Made by a program: the position numbers and the translations under genes. This document shows positions 1-9,139 of a stretch of 64,000 nucleotides of DNA, piece after piece. Within the stretch, counting starts at the first letter, position 1, and each line of letters starts with the position of its first letter. Origin of the DNA: Manis javanica (Eukaryota; Chordata; Mammalia; Pholidota; Manidae); the NCBI RefSeq assembly GCF_040802235.1, contig NC_133172.1, positions 32,321,738 to 32,385,737 on the forward strand. Reading direction: 5' to 3'. Below the pieces are notes generated by a model that was not told the DNA's origin, did not search any database, and was given only the letters and a program-made list of their open reading frames with translations.

Positions 1-70
1 GAGACCTCCGCAGACAAAACAAACAAGCCCTTGGGTCTAGCGAACTGCAACGGGGAGCGGAAACCAAGGA

Positions 71-80
71 AGATCAAAGA
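71..80 (-). promoter_or_regulatory. Candidate TCF/LEF site, distal promoter
   Basis: The + strand reads agatcaaaga, one base from the optimal AGATCAAAGG core recognised by TCF/LEF HMG-box factors. It lies about 950 bp upstream of the start codon. A 7-base core occurs by chance many times in 64 kb, so function is inference. Confidence 0.4.
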
Positions 81-366
81 CCCAGCAGTTACCCCCTTCC
101 GTGAGCGCTGCTGGCAGCGAGCCCCGACCCTGGCGAGCACCCACGGGCTCCTGGGATGGGGGGATCCGAGCGACTGATGGCAGCTCCTGACTTTCGGACA
201 CTTGTAGCCACCACGAGTGGGCTAGGCCCATAACTGGCCAGAGGGGCAGCCAGGGCTTCTCCTTGATTTCCAAATCAAAACCTAGAGGAGCGGGAAGTGG
301 GGTGAGGGCGCATGGGGCCTGTAATAAGTTAACACTTTTGGCAAAAGTCAGGTCTTGGGAAGATTC

Positions 367-388
367 GGGGGGTGGGGGTGGGGCGGGG
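367..388 (+). other. G-quadruplex motif upstream of promoter
   Basis: Four G-runs of 6, 5, 4 and 4 are separated by single bases (t, t, c), a textbook short-loop quadruplex pattern. It sits about 640 bp upstream of the start codon. Confidence 0.65.
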
Positions 389-775
389 CGCAACGCAGCA
401 GGCGCGCAGCAGATGACAGCACCCAGACTGCATATCCTCTCCCCACCTCAGTTTCATCACCTGTAAATTGGAGCATCTGAGTCCAGCTATGCCCGCTTCG
501 ATGAAAAATAGAGTGGGTGGGGGGAGAGGGGGTGAAAACACACTACTGTTAGGGAGAGGAGCGGTTGTTCTGGAGAGGGTAGGACCCAAGCGTATATCTA
601 ACCCAATAAGCCTCCTGGCCAGAGCTCCGCCACTCCTCTGTCCCAGGCGTGGGTCTCTAGCCCGGCCGGAGACTGCAGCCTGGAGGGGGGCGCTGTGTAG
701 CGTTGGGCAGCGCCTGCCCCACCCCGCCCGCAGCCGCGCCCCGCCCCCGGCCCGCCTCCTCCACCGCCCGCCTCG

Positions 776-784
776 CCTTTGATG
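776..784 (+). promoter_or_regulatory. TCF/LEF binding motif in core promoter
   Basis: The bases cctttgatg match the SCTTTGATS consensus for TCF/LEF. The site lies 12 bp upstream of a CCAAT box and about 240 bp upstream of the NKD1 start codon. NKD1 is a known Wnt/beta-catenin-induced feedback gene, so a promoter-proximal TCF site is expected. Occupancy is not shown by sequence. Confidence 0.6.
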
Positions 785-796
785 CACCGCGCCCGG

Positions 797-801
797 CCAA
801 T
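797..801 (+). promoter_or_regulatory. CCAAT box (NF-Y type)
   Basis: The context ggccaatggg fits the NF-Y preference. Its position just downstream of GC boxes and upstream of the inferred start region supports a proximal promoter element. Confidence 0.6.
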
Positions 802-987
802 GGGCGCGCGGGGAGGCGCGGGCCGCGGCGGCGGGCCGAGGGCTCGGCTTGCCCCGGCGTCAGTCGGGCTGCGGCGACGGCGGCAGGAGCGCGTCTAGGC
901 GCAGCCTCGGGCTCGGCTCTGCTCAGGGGTTGCGCCGGGACGAGGAGAGCAAGGCGCGGCAAGCCGCAGGGCCCGCGGGCTGGACGC

Positions 988-996
988 ATGGCTTAG
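988..996 (+). other. Minimal upstream ORF (Met-Ala-stop) in NKD1 5' UTR
   Basis: An ATG GCT TAG lies 28 nt before the main start codon. The upstream ATG has G at +4 but C at -3, a middling context. The main ATG at 1025 has A at -3 and G at +4, a strong Kozak context. If included in the mRNA, this two-codon frame would be initiated by some ribosomes and could lower NKD1 translation. That it lies in the transcript is inferred from its position. Confidence 0.55.
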
Positions 997-1024
997 GGAC
1001 GGCCCCGCCCGCTGCGCCCCCAGC

Positions 1025-1049
1025 ATGGGGAAACTTCACTCCAAGCCGG
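1025..1049 (+). CDS. NKD1: NKD1 coding exon 1 (residues 1-8 plus first base of codon 9)
   Basis: The frame reads MGKLHSKP and then one base, ending at a donor site (gtcagt at 1050). NKD1 and NKD2 both begin MGKL. In this family Gly-2 is a candidate N-myristoylation site, so the exon encodes the membrane-targeting tip. The start was chosen because the ATG has a strong Kozak context (A at -3, G at +4) and opens directly onto the known N-terminus. The exon has 25 coding nucleotides and ends in phase 1. It sits inside the CpG island. The donor is slightly non-consensus (cgg|gtcagt) but matches the junction needed to rebuild the protein. The full first exon also includes a 5' UTR of undetermined length. 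Confidence 0.94.
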
Positions 1050-1178
1050 GTCAGTGTCCCCGCCCGCTCGCCGGCCCCCTGGGCCCCAGTCGCCCTCGCC
1101 CCCGCGATTGCTAACTCTCTGCCTCTGCTTTCTTTCCGGCTCCTGTCCCCGCCGCCGCCGCGCGCGATGTGCCTGCAG
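1050..1178 (+). other. NKD1 intron 1 (129 nt)
   Basis: A very short GT-AG intron, from donor gtcagt to acceptor gcctgcag. Its length is a multiple of three, but it carries an in-frame TAA at 1112-1114, so retention would truncate the protein after residue 29. Confidence 0.88.
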
Positions 1179-1211
1179 CCGCCGTGTGCAAGCGCAGGGA
1201 GAGCCCGGAAG
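1179..1211 (+). CDS. NKD1: NKD1 coding exon 2, 33-nt microexon (residues 9-19)
   Basis: This exon completes codon 9 and encodes AAVCKRRESPE, leaving one base of codon 20 before the donor (gtaggg at 1212). The acceptor is cctgcag with a pyrimidine-rich lead. The residues match the NKD1 N-terminus, including the basic Lys-Arg-Arg at 13-15. A basic cluster next to a myristoylated glycine typically strengthens membrane binding. The exon is 33 nt, phase 1 at both ends. Skipping it would remove 11 residues, rebuild a glycine codon at the new junction and keep the frame. Whether that isoform exists is unknown. It is flanked by unusually short introns (129 and 693 nt). Confidence 0.94.
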
Positions 1212-1904
1212 GTAGGGGCGTGCGGGGCACGGACCCGGGGATGGACGGGGAAGCACCGCGGACCGCGGCGGGATGGCCTAGCCCGCGGGATCTTATTACC
1301 AGAGCCACCCCCACCCCCAGCTCCGGTCATCAGTCTCATAAACCCGCTCCTGGAGCAGCCTTCGTGTCCCTTCCTCTGTACCACCTACCCCCTTCCCGCC
1401 GTCCGGTGCTCTCTCTTCTGACCCCCCAACCCCCCATCTCGCGGTCCCCGCCCTCCACACCCACTGCGCCCCCTTTAAGGCTCCCTAGCCCCTTCCCACA
1501 AGATCCTGCCCCTCTATTTCTGGCCCGCAGCCCCCTCTCCCAAGATCTTGACTTCTGCGCCCACTGGTTCCCTCTCCTGACCCTTACTTCCCCCCTTTCC
1601 TTCGCCCGTGCTCCTGCGCCCCTCTTCCTACTCTTACACCTCTCCTCCGGAGTCTGGGCCTCCGGCGCTCGCTCTTCTGATCTCAGACCCTTTCTCCCCG
1701 GGCACTGCGGCCCCCCTGGGTCACTGCCCTTGGGGCCTCGCCGAACCGCGTCCCCTGATTACTGCTTCCCTCTCTCGGATTGTGTTCCCGCTCTCAACCC
1801 CTCCCGGTCCCCGCCGCCTCCGCCGCGCCGCTCCTTTCCTCCTCTCTCGGGTAACTTTCAGCCCAGGGTCCAAACTCAGGGACTTCGTGTCGTCCCCGCC
1901 CCAG
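1212..1904 (+). other. NKD1 intron 2 (693 nt), open in frame
   Basis: Donor gtaggg at 1212 and acceptor ccccag ending at 1904. The intron is strongly pyrimidine-rich on the + strand. It is exactly 231 codons long with no stop in the NKD1 frame, so the reading frame runs from exon 2 through the intron into exon 3. A retained form would insert a Pro/Ser/Leu-rich segment. The low density of TAA/TAG/TGA in C/T-rich sequence is the simpler explanation. Confidence 0.85.
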
Positions 1905-2038
1905 GTGACAGCTTCGCCGTGAGCGCTGCCTGGGCTCGGAAAGGCATCGAGGAGTGGATCGGGAGGCAGCGCTGTCCGGGCGGCAGCTCTGGACCCCGGC
2001 AGCTGCGGGCGGCAGGCATCGTTGGCAGAGGGACCCGG
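1905..2038 (+). CDS. NKD1: NKD1 coding exon 3 (residues 20-64)
   Basis: The exon starts by completing Gly-20 and reads GDSFAVSAAWARKGIEEW and onward to GRGTR, ending exactly on a codon (phase 0) before donor gtacga at 2039. The acceptor follows a long C/T-rich tract. The block is the conserved N-terminal region shared by vertebrate NKD proteins, upstream of the EF-hand that mediates Dishevelled binding. Compared with my recollection of the human protein, the second half differs at several positions (for example Ser-Ser-Gly-Pro and Ala-Ala-Gly-Ile), consistent with an orthologue from another mammal. The exon is 134 nt, so skipping it would shift the frame. Confidence 0.95.
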
Positions 2039-2039
2039 G

Positions 2040-3169
2040 TACGATCCCCACCTACCCCCTTTCATCCTCAGAGATGGGTCTCTATACCCTCCACCCCACC
2101 AACTTTTACACCTTCTTGACACAGCTTCTAAGTCCAGAAATCCCATCTCAGCTGGCCCTGCTCAACCACCATGACCCTATACCTCCATGCTTTGGGGAAC
2201 CTTAAAGGTGACACAGGTGGCAGTCTCCTGTCCAGCTGGAGGCAGAGGGCCGCCCCCTGGAGAAAGGCCTTAGGTGAGGCAATGGTGTAGTCCAGTTGTC
2301 CAGGGATTTGGGGCCCTACTCTGACTTTTACCTCCTTTCTGCTGCCAGTATTCAAAGATGGGTTTGGAGGTGAGACTAGGCACTGAAGGAAGGCATCTCA
2401 GGGTGTCTGGGTGGGGGACAGGACTGTGCTGGCCTCAGAATGTTCCAAGTATCTGTGGCAGTCGTCAATCCCATCAGTTCAGGAACCCTGGTAGACAAGG
2501 CTCTGAGCTGGGTGGCACCAAGACCAGGTAGACCCTTAGCTTGGCCACATGGAGAGAGAGGCTCTCATTCTGCTGTAGCCTGGGTCCACCTGAGCCTTCA
2601 CCCAGTGGGTCCCAACGTTGGAGCAGTAGATGTGGCAGGGGAGTGAGTCTAGCCCCAGCTCCTGGCCTGGGACTGGTGTTCACAGATGTCCTATGAGCTC
2701 CAGAACTCTGCACTGGGCTTTCAGACGGTCTGCGTGGAACTCGAGCAAGCCAAGGATCAAAGGATGAATCAACTTTTTGATGTGACATTTAATTTTTTTT
2801 TTTCTTTAACTTAGAGGGGAACATACTGAGTCTCAGGTCTGGTTAGTTCTTTGGTCTTGTCCATGGGCTGGGGAGGAGCCAGTGGGGTTTTCAGGTGTGT
2901 GTGTGTGTATTTGGATGGTGAGAGCTGGACTGATTGCAGCTCAGTTCCAGGGGCCAGTGTTGGGAGGTGAGCCTGTGGGTGAGGCTGACTCTTGTGCATG
3001 TATGAAATAACTTCTGTGGCTGGGAGCAGCTCCCTTCTCCTCCACCACCACTGCTTAGCTGGGGGCTTTCTCCTCTCATTTCATTGTTGGCTGGATTGGA
3101 ATTAAAGCTGCTGTCCTCTGGTAAAGGGCAAAACTTGGTGGGTGGGGGACATTGCAGTTGGGACCCTTT
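2040..3169. other. Intron 3 start, unique sequence
   Basis: I recognise no gene or repeat family. It contains a TCF/LEF-like ggatcaaagg at 2754-2763, a T-run near 2791-2805 and a short (GT)n at 2894-2908. Confidence 0.6.
2754..2763 (-). promoter_or_regulatory. Candidate TCF/LEF site in early intron 3
   Basis: The + strand bases ggatcaaagg are one base from AGATCAAAGG. The site is 0.7 kb into intron 3, where enhancers of Wnt targets often sit. A chance match cannot be excluded. Confidence 0.35.
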
Positions 3170-3530
3170 AAAAACAGAACTATAGACTTACTTTTCTTCC
3201 CCAACTGTTTCTAGTTTTTGATCTACTTAATTAAGCCCAATGAAAATGATCTGATTTAGCCATATGAACAAATGCATTTGCAACTCAAGACAGAGGCCAA
3301 TTGAGTGGATTTCCATTAATCAAGTTTTGGTTTTTTTTTGCCTGTTTATTTTTACAAAGTATTCCTGTAGAATGACATTTATTTGCAGTCAGTTTTTTTT
3401 TTTTCTTTCCTAAACTGCCAGGCAGCTTGCTCCATGCTTTAGGGGAAACTTGAAATACAGCGAGGGCTTACTTCAATTGACTTTTATCTTCAAAGCCATA
3501 ACAAATGTTACCCGCATGTTTTTGGTGGGT
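3170..3530. other. AT-rich block resembling conserved non-coding DNA
   Basis: This stretch matches no repeat family I know. It is AT-rich with homeodomain-type words (ttaattaag near 3227, attaatcaag near 3315) and two T-runs (3331-3339 and 3393-3404). Its texture is like conserved intronic enhancers, but conservation cannot be tested here. Confidence 0.35.
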
Positions 3531-4570
3531 CTCCTTGGCATCCAGTCCTGGAGGATGGGAGGGAGGAGGAAGGAAGGAGAGGAAAACAAAAGTCTGTCGT
3601 TTTTAATTAAATAGTAGTGTTTCCAGCAAGAGGAATGTGAGCCAGTAAAAGTTGCCATTGGGGGAAATGAGGGAGGGTGGGGAGGGGGCCCAGCTTAAGT
3701 CTGTGGCTTTGGTGAAGTCACGAAATTTTGTTGCCTGGTTTCTTCCCCAGCTGAGGACAGCATGGGATGGCGCTTGCCCCCTCTCTTCCTCGCCCCCTGT
3801 CTTAGAGAAATGCTGAGGGGTCATTAATATTTGTTCAAAGCACTTTTGAAGATGTGAGACACAGAGGCATCAGCGTGGCACATGTTGGGTGGTGGAGGGT
3901 GGCCTTGCCATCCAAGATACGAAGGGGAGGGAACCTCTGCTTCCTTGAGAGCTGTGCTCGGTGACTGGTATCTGGATGCCTGGCTTCCCACCAGCCCTGG
4001 CCCAGCTACTGAGTTTGCAGAGTGGGGTGGCAAGTCCACCCCAGGAGAGGTTGGAGTGAGCCTAAGGGGTGGGGCTGCACTGTGGAGGCATGTGGTGTGA
4101 TTTCAGGTGGTGCCTGGAGGAATATTTTTTATCTTTGTAGTTACATATTTCTTTTACCAGGAGAAAAAAATAGGACATCAAACCATGATTTCATGGATAT
4201 TGTTGCTTAGGATGAAGCTAAGTTGAAAAAAATAGCCGAAAGTCGGTTCTGAGAAAAATGTTATGTGGCCAAACTTGTGAATATGGGAATGGGATACTCA
4301 AAAGTTTGGGAACCATCAAGATGCTGAACAGGACAGCTGTGGGCAACTCTCTGTCCTGTTGAATTTCTGTGATTCCTAATGGCACGGAAGGGTGGCTGTG
4401 GGTTCTTCCATTCTATCACCAGGATGTAGGAGGGTGTGGGCTCCAAAGTCTGCTGGGTGCAAAGGCAGAGGTCCCCCCAACAGCCCCAGACCTGCTCAGG
4501 ATTGTTCTGTGTCCACTCCTTCACCCAGCCTCTCACTAAAATGGCTGGGTCACATTAGTGGCTTATCCAA
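3531..4570. other. Unique intronic stretch
   Basis: No gene or recognisable repeat. A G-quadruplex motif lies at 3671-3688 (G-runs 3-3-4-5 with one-base loops). Confidence 0.55.
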
Positions 4571-4571
4571 C

Positions 4572-4681
4572 TAGCATTATTATTATTATTGCAACGATAG
4601 CTACTATTTATTAAGTGCCTGTATGTGTCAAGCACTTTGCTTACATTATCTTAGTCCTCCTCATAACCCTGTAAAGTTACT
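4572..4681 (-). repeat. MIR SINE fragment, preceded by (ATT)n
   Basis: The (ATT)n run at about 4576-4590 is followed by the reverse complement of the MIR 3' half ('tattaagtgcctgt...caagcactttgc'). Confidence 0.75.
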
Positions 4682-5029
4682 AGGCAGCTGGTGTGAACTC
4701 TTTTTTTCTCCCTTTCTGTTGAACTTTCTAGGACAATGGAGGCCATGTGTGGCAAAGCCCTGTGCAGAGCATCTGCCTCAAGCATGCCATACTCCCTAAT
4801 TCCCAGAGAGGTGCCAAGCTGGCCAGCTGCCCAGTACTCTGGGTTGAGGCAGGGTGTGGGGCAGGCAGAAGCAGGAGGGGCCTCTGCTTGCTCTCTTCCT
4901 CCCTGATAGGGTCTGAGCAGCTTAGTAAGTATTCAGGGTGGGTCCTCGTTGCATGCAAGGTCCTAGGGTATCAGAGGGTGACCTTGCTGGCACCCCCCCT
5001 AAGCCTATCCTCCTGAATACAAAAATAAA

Positions 5030-5135
5030 TGAAGTCAGGCTCTGCCATGTCACTTATCACCTTGTATAAGCCATTTACCTCTGTATACCTTAATTAGCTC
5101 ATCAGTAAAATGGGTGTAATAACATTCTCACTCCT
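5030..5135 (+). repeat. MIR SINE fragment
   Basis: It contains the MIR core 'agctcatcagtaaaatggg' at about 5096-5114, followed by 'tgtaataacattctcac'. Confidence 0.75.
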
Positions 5136-5184
5136 GGCAGATTGTGAACTTAAAAAGAGTTCAAAAAGGTCAGAGCCTTTGCCC

Positions 5185-5510
5185 TTTCTGTGGGTACATG
5201 ATGAACTCCAAGAAAATAAGAGCTCAGAGAAGAAAAATAATGAGTAATGAGAGGTGTATAAATACCACAGAAGAAGAACAATAAAGTGAACAACTTCTAT
5301 GCCAGACACCCATGTGCTAAACAATTAGAAATTAAAAGAAGCATAATAATTTCAAAGAGATAAAGGAGGATATTGGAAACATGAAGCAGCAACAGGCAGT
5401 TACCAAAGAAAACCAATTGGAAAAATTAGTTTGGAAAATAAAATGTGATGGGTAAAATAAAGATGCTTACTAGATGGATAGAATAGCATAATGGACAAGC
5501 ATACTGATAG
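5185..5510 (+). repeat. L1M/HAL1-type ORF1 remnant
   Basis: A-rich sense-strand text with the ORF1-like phrase 'agagataaaggaggatatt' and following lysine/glutamine-rich codons matches the coiled-coil part of an old L1/HAL1 ORF1. It is heavily mutated with no intact frame. Confidence 0.5.
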
Positions 5511-6754
5511 GAAAACACTTGGAGAAGCAGGACCTGTGTGCCTCTATGCTCATGCAGTGTGTACATGTGTGTGCATATATGCATATGTACATGCAGATTG
5601 AAGACAGTTCCCTCCCAACCCACTGTTAGGCCCCTCTGTTCTTTTATGGCAGAGCTGCCTGAAGAAACAAACTAAAGAGCTGCTGTGCAGGCAAGCCTGC
5701 CTCTGGATCAAACGTGGCTGCCAGCAGTTGGTAATTTGATTAGGGGGCACCTAGTGCACTCTGATATTTGGGGAAGATTGGGAGGGTGCAGGCCCGTGGG
5801 GATATGTAAGGCTGGGTGATGAGTTTGGAGGCTGGCTTTTGGCCCAGCTGCTGCCCGAGTGCTGGATTCCAGGGGAATTACCCTTGAATGATACCAGTTG
5901 GCACAATTAAAAGGCTCCATGTCTTCACCATATGGAAAGTGTTAGGCCTTCTTACGTGGTTTCAAAGCTATGTGCCTGGAGGTGGACTTGACATTTGAGG
6001 TAAAGCATAAATTAAATATTTGGTGTTTCAGAATTAAAAGATGATTTGCTTTGAGGCTGGTGGAGGTATTTGGGCCTTCACTCGCTGGCATCTTTGAGTC
6101 CTCCATGGAGGGTCTCCTCTGCCTGTGATGCCCAGGGCCAGCTTCATAGCCCCACCTGGTAGTGTTCTTCACCCCTGAGGAATGGGGAGGAGAGATGGGG
6201 GAAAGTTGAGCTGGGCAAAGTGCCAGGTGGAGATGTTGGTCTCCAGTAGGTGTGGGTCCCTCAGGATGGTGTGCGGTGGGCAAGGGTGTCATATCCTGAG
6301 TGCTGTCAATGCTCCTCTCTGATTTGGTTCCTGGATGACGTTGAGGAGGGTCTTATCTTCCCTTAGAGGTGTTTCTTTTTTGAGAAGGATACTGGTTTCC
6401 CCTGAGTCAGGCTATATACATGTTCTGTTGCCTGGAATTCAGGAACAGTCCCTCTACATTCATGTTTTGTACCAACTCTAATAAGCCCAGGGAGAAGCTA
6501 AGCAGGAGGCAACCCTGGCATACCCCACGAGGTCCTCGGGCTTGGAATGTTTCATCCCCTCACCCATGCCTGAGGGGATGGCAGAAGTGAGGGAGAGGGT
6601 GGGCGATGGATGGATGGACAGAGTATTCCCGCTTGTACCAGGAGGCTCAGGCACCAGGCTCAGGGACCAGATTGTCCTCCTGAAGACTTAAAGTAGCAAT
6701 GTGGAACTGTCAGCAATGGAAGAGTCACTTTCTGAGTAATACATGCAGCCCCAG
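5511..6754. other. Intronic stretch, no gene recognised
   Basis: A TG/TA-alternating tract lies near 5560-5596. The rest matches no family I know. Confidence 0.5.
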
Positions 6755-6810
6755 TGCATGTAGGGGGCACTCACAAATATTTGCTAAATAAATGAGTGAA
6801 CAGAATATAG
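6755..6810 (+). repeat. L2 3' end fragment
   Basis: It shows the L2 terminal signature: 'gggggcactcacaaatattt' followed by 'gctaaataaatgagtgaa'. Confidence 0.55.
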
Positions 6811-6924
6811 GTGAGGCCGCTGTCCCTGCCTCCTCCCAAGACACTCTTCCCAGCCTGGTGGAACTGGAAGCAGGAATAAGTGGAAGAGTGGAATTAGGCC
6901 TTTTAGGCACTCAGCTGTCAATAG

Positions 6925-7205
6925 GTATGATAAATAATGACTTTTTATTAATTATTCCCTAGCTGTGCCAGGCAGTAAGGATACCTTGGTAAATAGAAGA
7001 GATGTGGTCCCTGTCCTCTTGTAGCTTCCAGTCTAATAATGGAGGCAAAGAATGACAGACAATAGCACTTTGAGAAGCTGTGTGGAGGCAGCATTTAGCC
7101 AAGACCCGAAAGTGAGGAAGAAGGTGTGGGAAAGAGGAATGATATTTGTGTAGGGAGAGCAGGGTGAGGCCCCAGGCCCACTGTTGATCCTTGAGAATGG
7201 GTGGC
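6925..7205 (-). repeat. L2 LINE fragment
   Basis: Antisense L2 text: 'ctgtgccaggcagtaagg', then 'ctgtcctcttgtagcttcca' and 'gtctaataatggaggcaaag'. Confidence 0.6.
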
Positions 7206-8829
7206 AGTTGAGAAGGGACTGTGGACGCCAAGTAGCTCTGTAGCCCGTGGGGACTAGAAATCCCCCGTGGTTCCCAGTCTTTTTGGAAGCCCTGCACGTG
7301 CGGCTTTTGGCACGTTTCGATGGTCTGATCCTCTGGAGAGGTGTGTGGTGGAGCCAAGTGAGCAGTCAGCATGCTGCCCCAGCCACTGGCGAGCACACGC
7401 CTTGGGGCCAGTTAGTGTGGATTGTCCCGCACAGGGCCTTGGGGACATCCAGCTGTTGGGATGGATTGGTGGCTCATGCTGTCCTGTGGGGGGAGAAGGG
7501 TCAGCTGAAGTCTAGAAGCCCAGTGTGGTGAGATTTTGGCACCCTGAGGGATGGGATTGGCTGCTCACAGTCAGAGGGAAGCCCCCAAAGGACCAGGGGA
7601 CAAGAGGCAGTGGCAAGTCAATCCCAGAGATCCCATCCTGCCCCAGACATGTTGTGAGCGTGTGCCTAAGGGGAGAGGCCTCCTTGCCTTGGTTTACTGG
7701 ATGTGTCTGAGAAAGGGGAGTGCAAAGTGACCCTTGGTCAAGGAGCTAGTGCAGGGTCCATGAGGAGATGTGCTTTTGGCACTGGTGATCCAGGTACCCC
7801 ACAATCCTAGCTTTGGGGTTCTTTAGCCTCACTCACTGGGTGTAGTTTCACAGTGTGCTTTGGTTTAGAAACTTTGGAATTTTTGGGTTGCTTGTTGGAT
7901 TCCAAAGCAGGCACTTTCGGCTGCCTTCCCGACTTTGTTTTCTCTCTCTCCTTTTCAGTCACACATATTCTTTTCATGGCTCTTGTCTCTCACAGTTATT
8001 CTTGCTCTTGCTCTCCCCTCCCATACCCTCTTCTCTCTCCCCCTCTCCCCAAGGAAGGGAAAAATTCAGACTCTCACAAACAAAATATCTGCCATTCCAT
8101 CTGAGGGAGAACTGAGGCAGGAGCCCAGAATATCCTGGAAGAATCGCCAGAGAGAGCTGAAGGCCTCGGTTGTTTAATCTGGAAGGCGGTCTTTGATGTC
8201 ACCGTGCTCCGTTTATCCTGGGAAGCTGCCTGCTTCTTTATGGCCTGCTTCAGACTCTCCGCATGAAGAATGGCCGAGTTCCTTCAGGGGCTGGAGGAAA
8301 AGCCTGATCACTCCCCAAAGGGCAGGCCTGGCTATGCTGCTCCTGCCAAGCCCAGGTGGGGCAGAGAACCTTTTCCAAACAAGCATTTATAGAGACATAA
8401 GTAATTCTTTGATAACTTCCCAGGAAAGCAGAGGGGGCTGTTTATCCATGTGGATACCAGTCACAGGGCTTTGCAAGTAAAGCCTCAGGTCCCTCCACTG
8501 AAGTCATCCTTAACTCAGGAAGGCGGCACACACAAGCTCTCACCAGGCAGCTCTGCCCACTGGCATGTGCCCTGGGTCTGTGTGTGTTTCGAGAGTTCTG
8601 AGGAATTGGTCTGGGCTTCCCTTTCCTAATTTGTTGAGCCATGTGGGCCGTGGCTCTGTGGGTGGCTGATGCCTTTCAGATGGGCCCCAGGTACTGGGCA
8701 CACTTCACGGTGGTGTGGCTTCAGTGGAAGAGTCCTTCATTTCTCTGGGCCTCAGATTATCCGGCTGAGAAGTAGAATAACATTGTTTATTGTAATCTAG
8801 CAACTATGTATTGAATACATTCTATTCAA
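7206..8829. other. Intronic stretch, no gene
   Basis: No repeat was identified with confidence apart from a C/T-rich tract at about 7930-8055 and a MIR-like scrap near 8745-8780. Confidence 0.5.
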
Positions 8830-9060
8830 GTCATTTATGCATCTGTTCAATAGATACTGTGTACCTTCTTTAGGCCAGGTATACATTTTCTCTGCAAGTA
8901 GAGCTTGGTGCTTGTTTTCTGGAGTTTACATTCTAGTATGAAAAATAAGTATTTTTAAAAACAAATTATTCAATCTAAACTGTGATATGTGCATCAAAGG
9001 AGAAGTACTAGGTGCTTTGAGAATATTTAATAGGGATCAGACCTTATCTGGGAGGCTGTT
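8830..9060 (-). repeat. L2 LINE fragment
   Basis: Antisense L2 phrases 'atactgtgtaccttctttag' and 'ctggagtttacattctag' are followed by the usual A-rich segment. Confidence 0.5.
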
Positions 9061-9139
9061 CATTGCACAGATATTTGAGAGTGCTTAGGATGTTGTGGAA
9101 TCTATGAGAGATCCTAACTCACAGAACTTAGAGTTTGGT

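Larger units (their letters stand above)
1..639. other. Upstream flank of NKD1, no gene
   Basis: No coding region is supported here. The stretch holds a TCF/LEF-like motif at 71-80, a G-quadruplex motif at 367-388 and a short MIR-like scrap at 446-472 (the 'cctcagttt...ctgtaaa' core). It then grades into the CpG island. Open frames here and in the island reflect high GC content and have no splice or homology support. Confidence 0.7.
640..1290. promoter_or_regulatory. NKD1: CpG-island promoter of NKD1
   Basis: Base composition turns strongly GC-rich with abundant undepleted CpG, in contrast to the CpG-poor intron. The island contains GC boxes (for example 722-729 and 739-748), a TCF/LEF consensus and a CCAAT box. 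It covers the presumed start region, the 5' UTR, exons 1 and 2 and intron 1. No TATA box is seen, which suits a dispersed-start CpG promoter. GC-richness continues more weakly to about 2040. The limits are judged by eye. Confidence 0.85.

Noticed and set aside
849-1421. 190-codon plus-strand frame across the CpG island
   Set aside because: Out of frame with NKD1. It arises from GC-rich sequence poor in stops, with no homology recognised.
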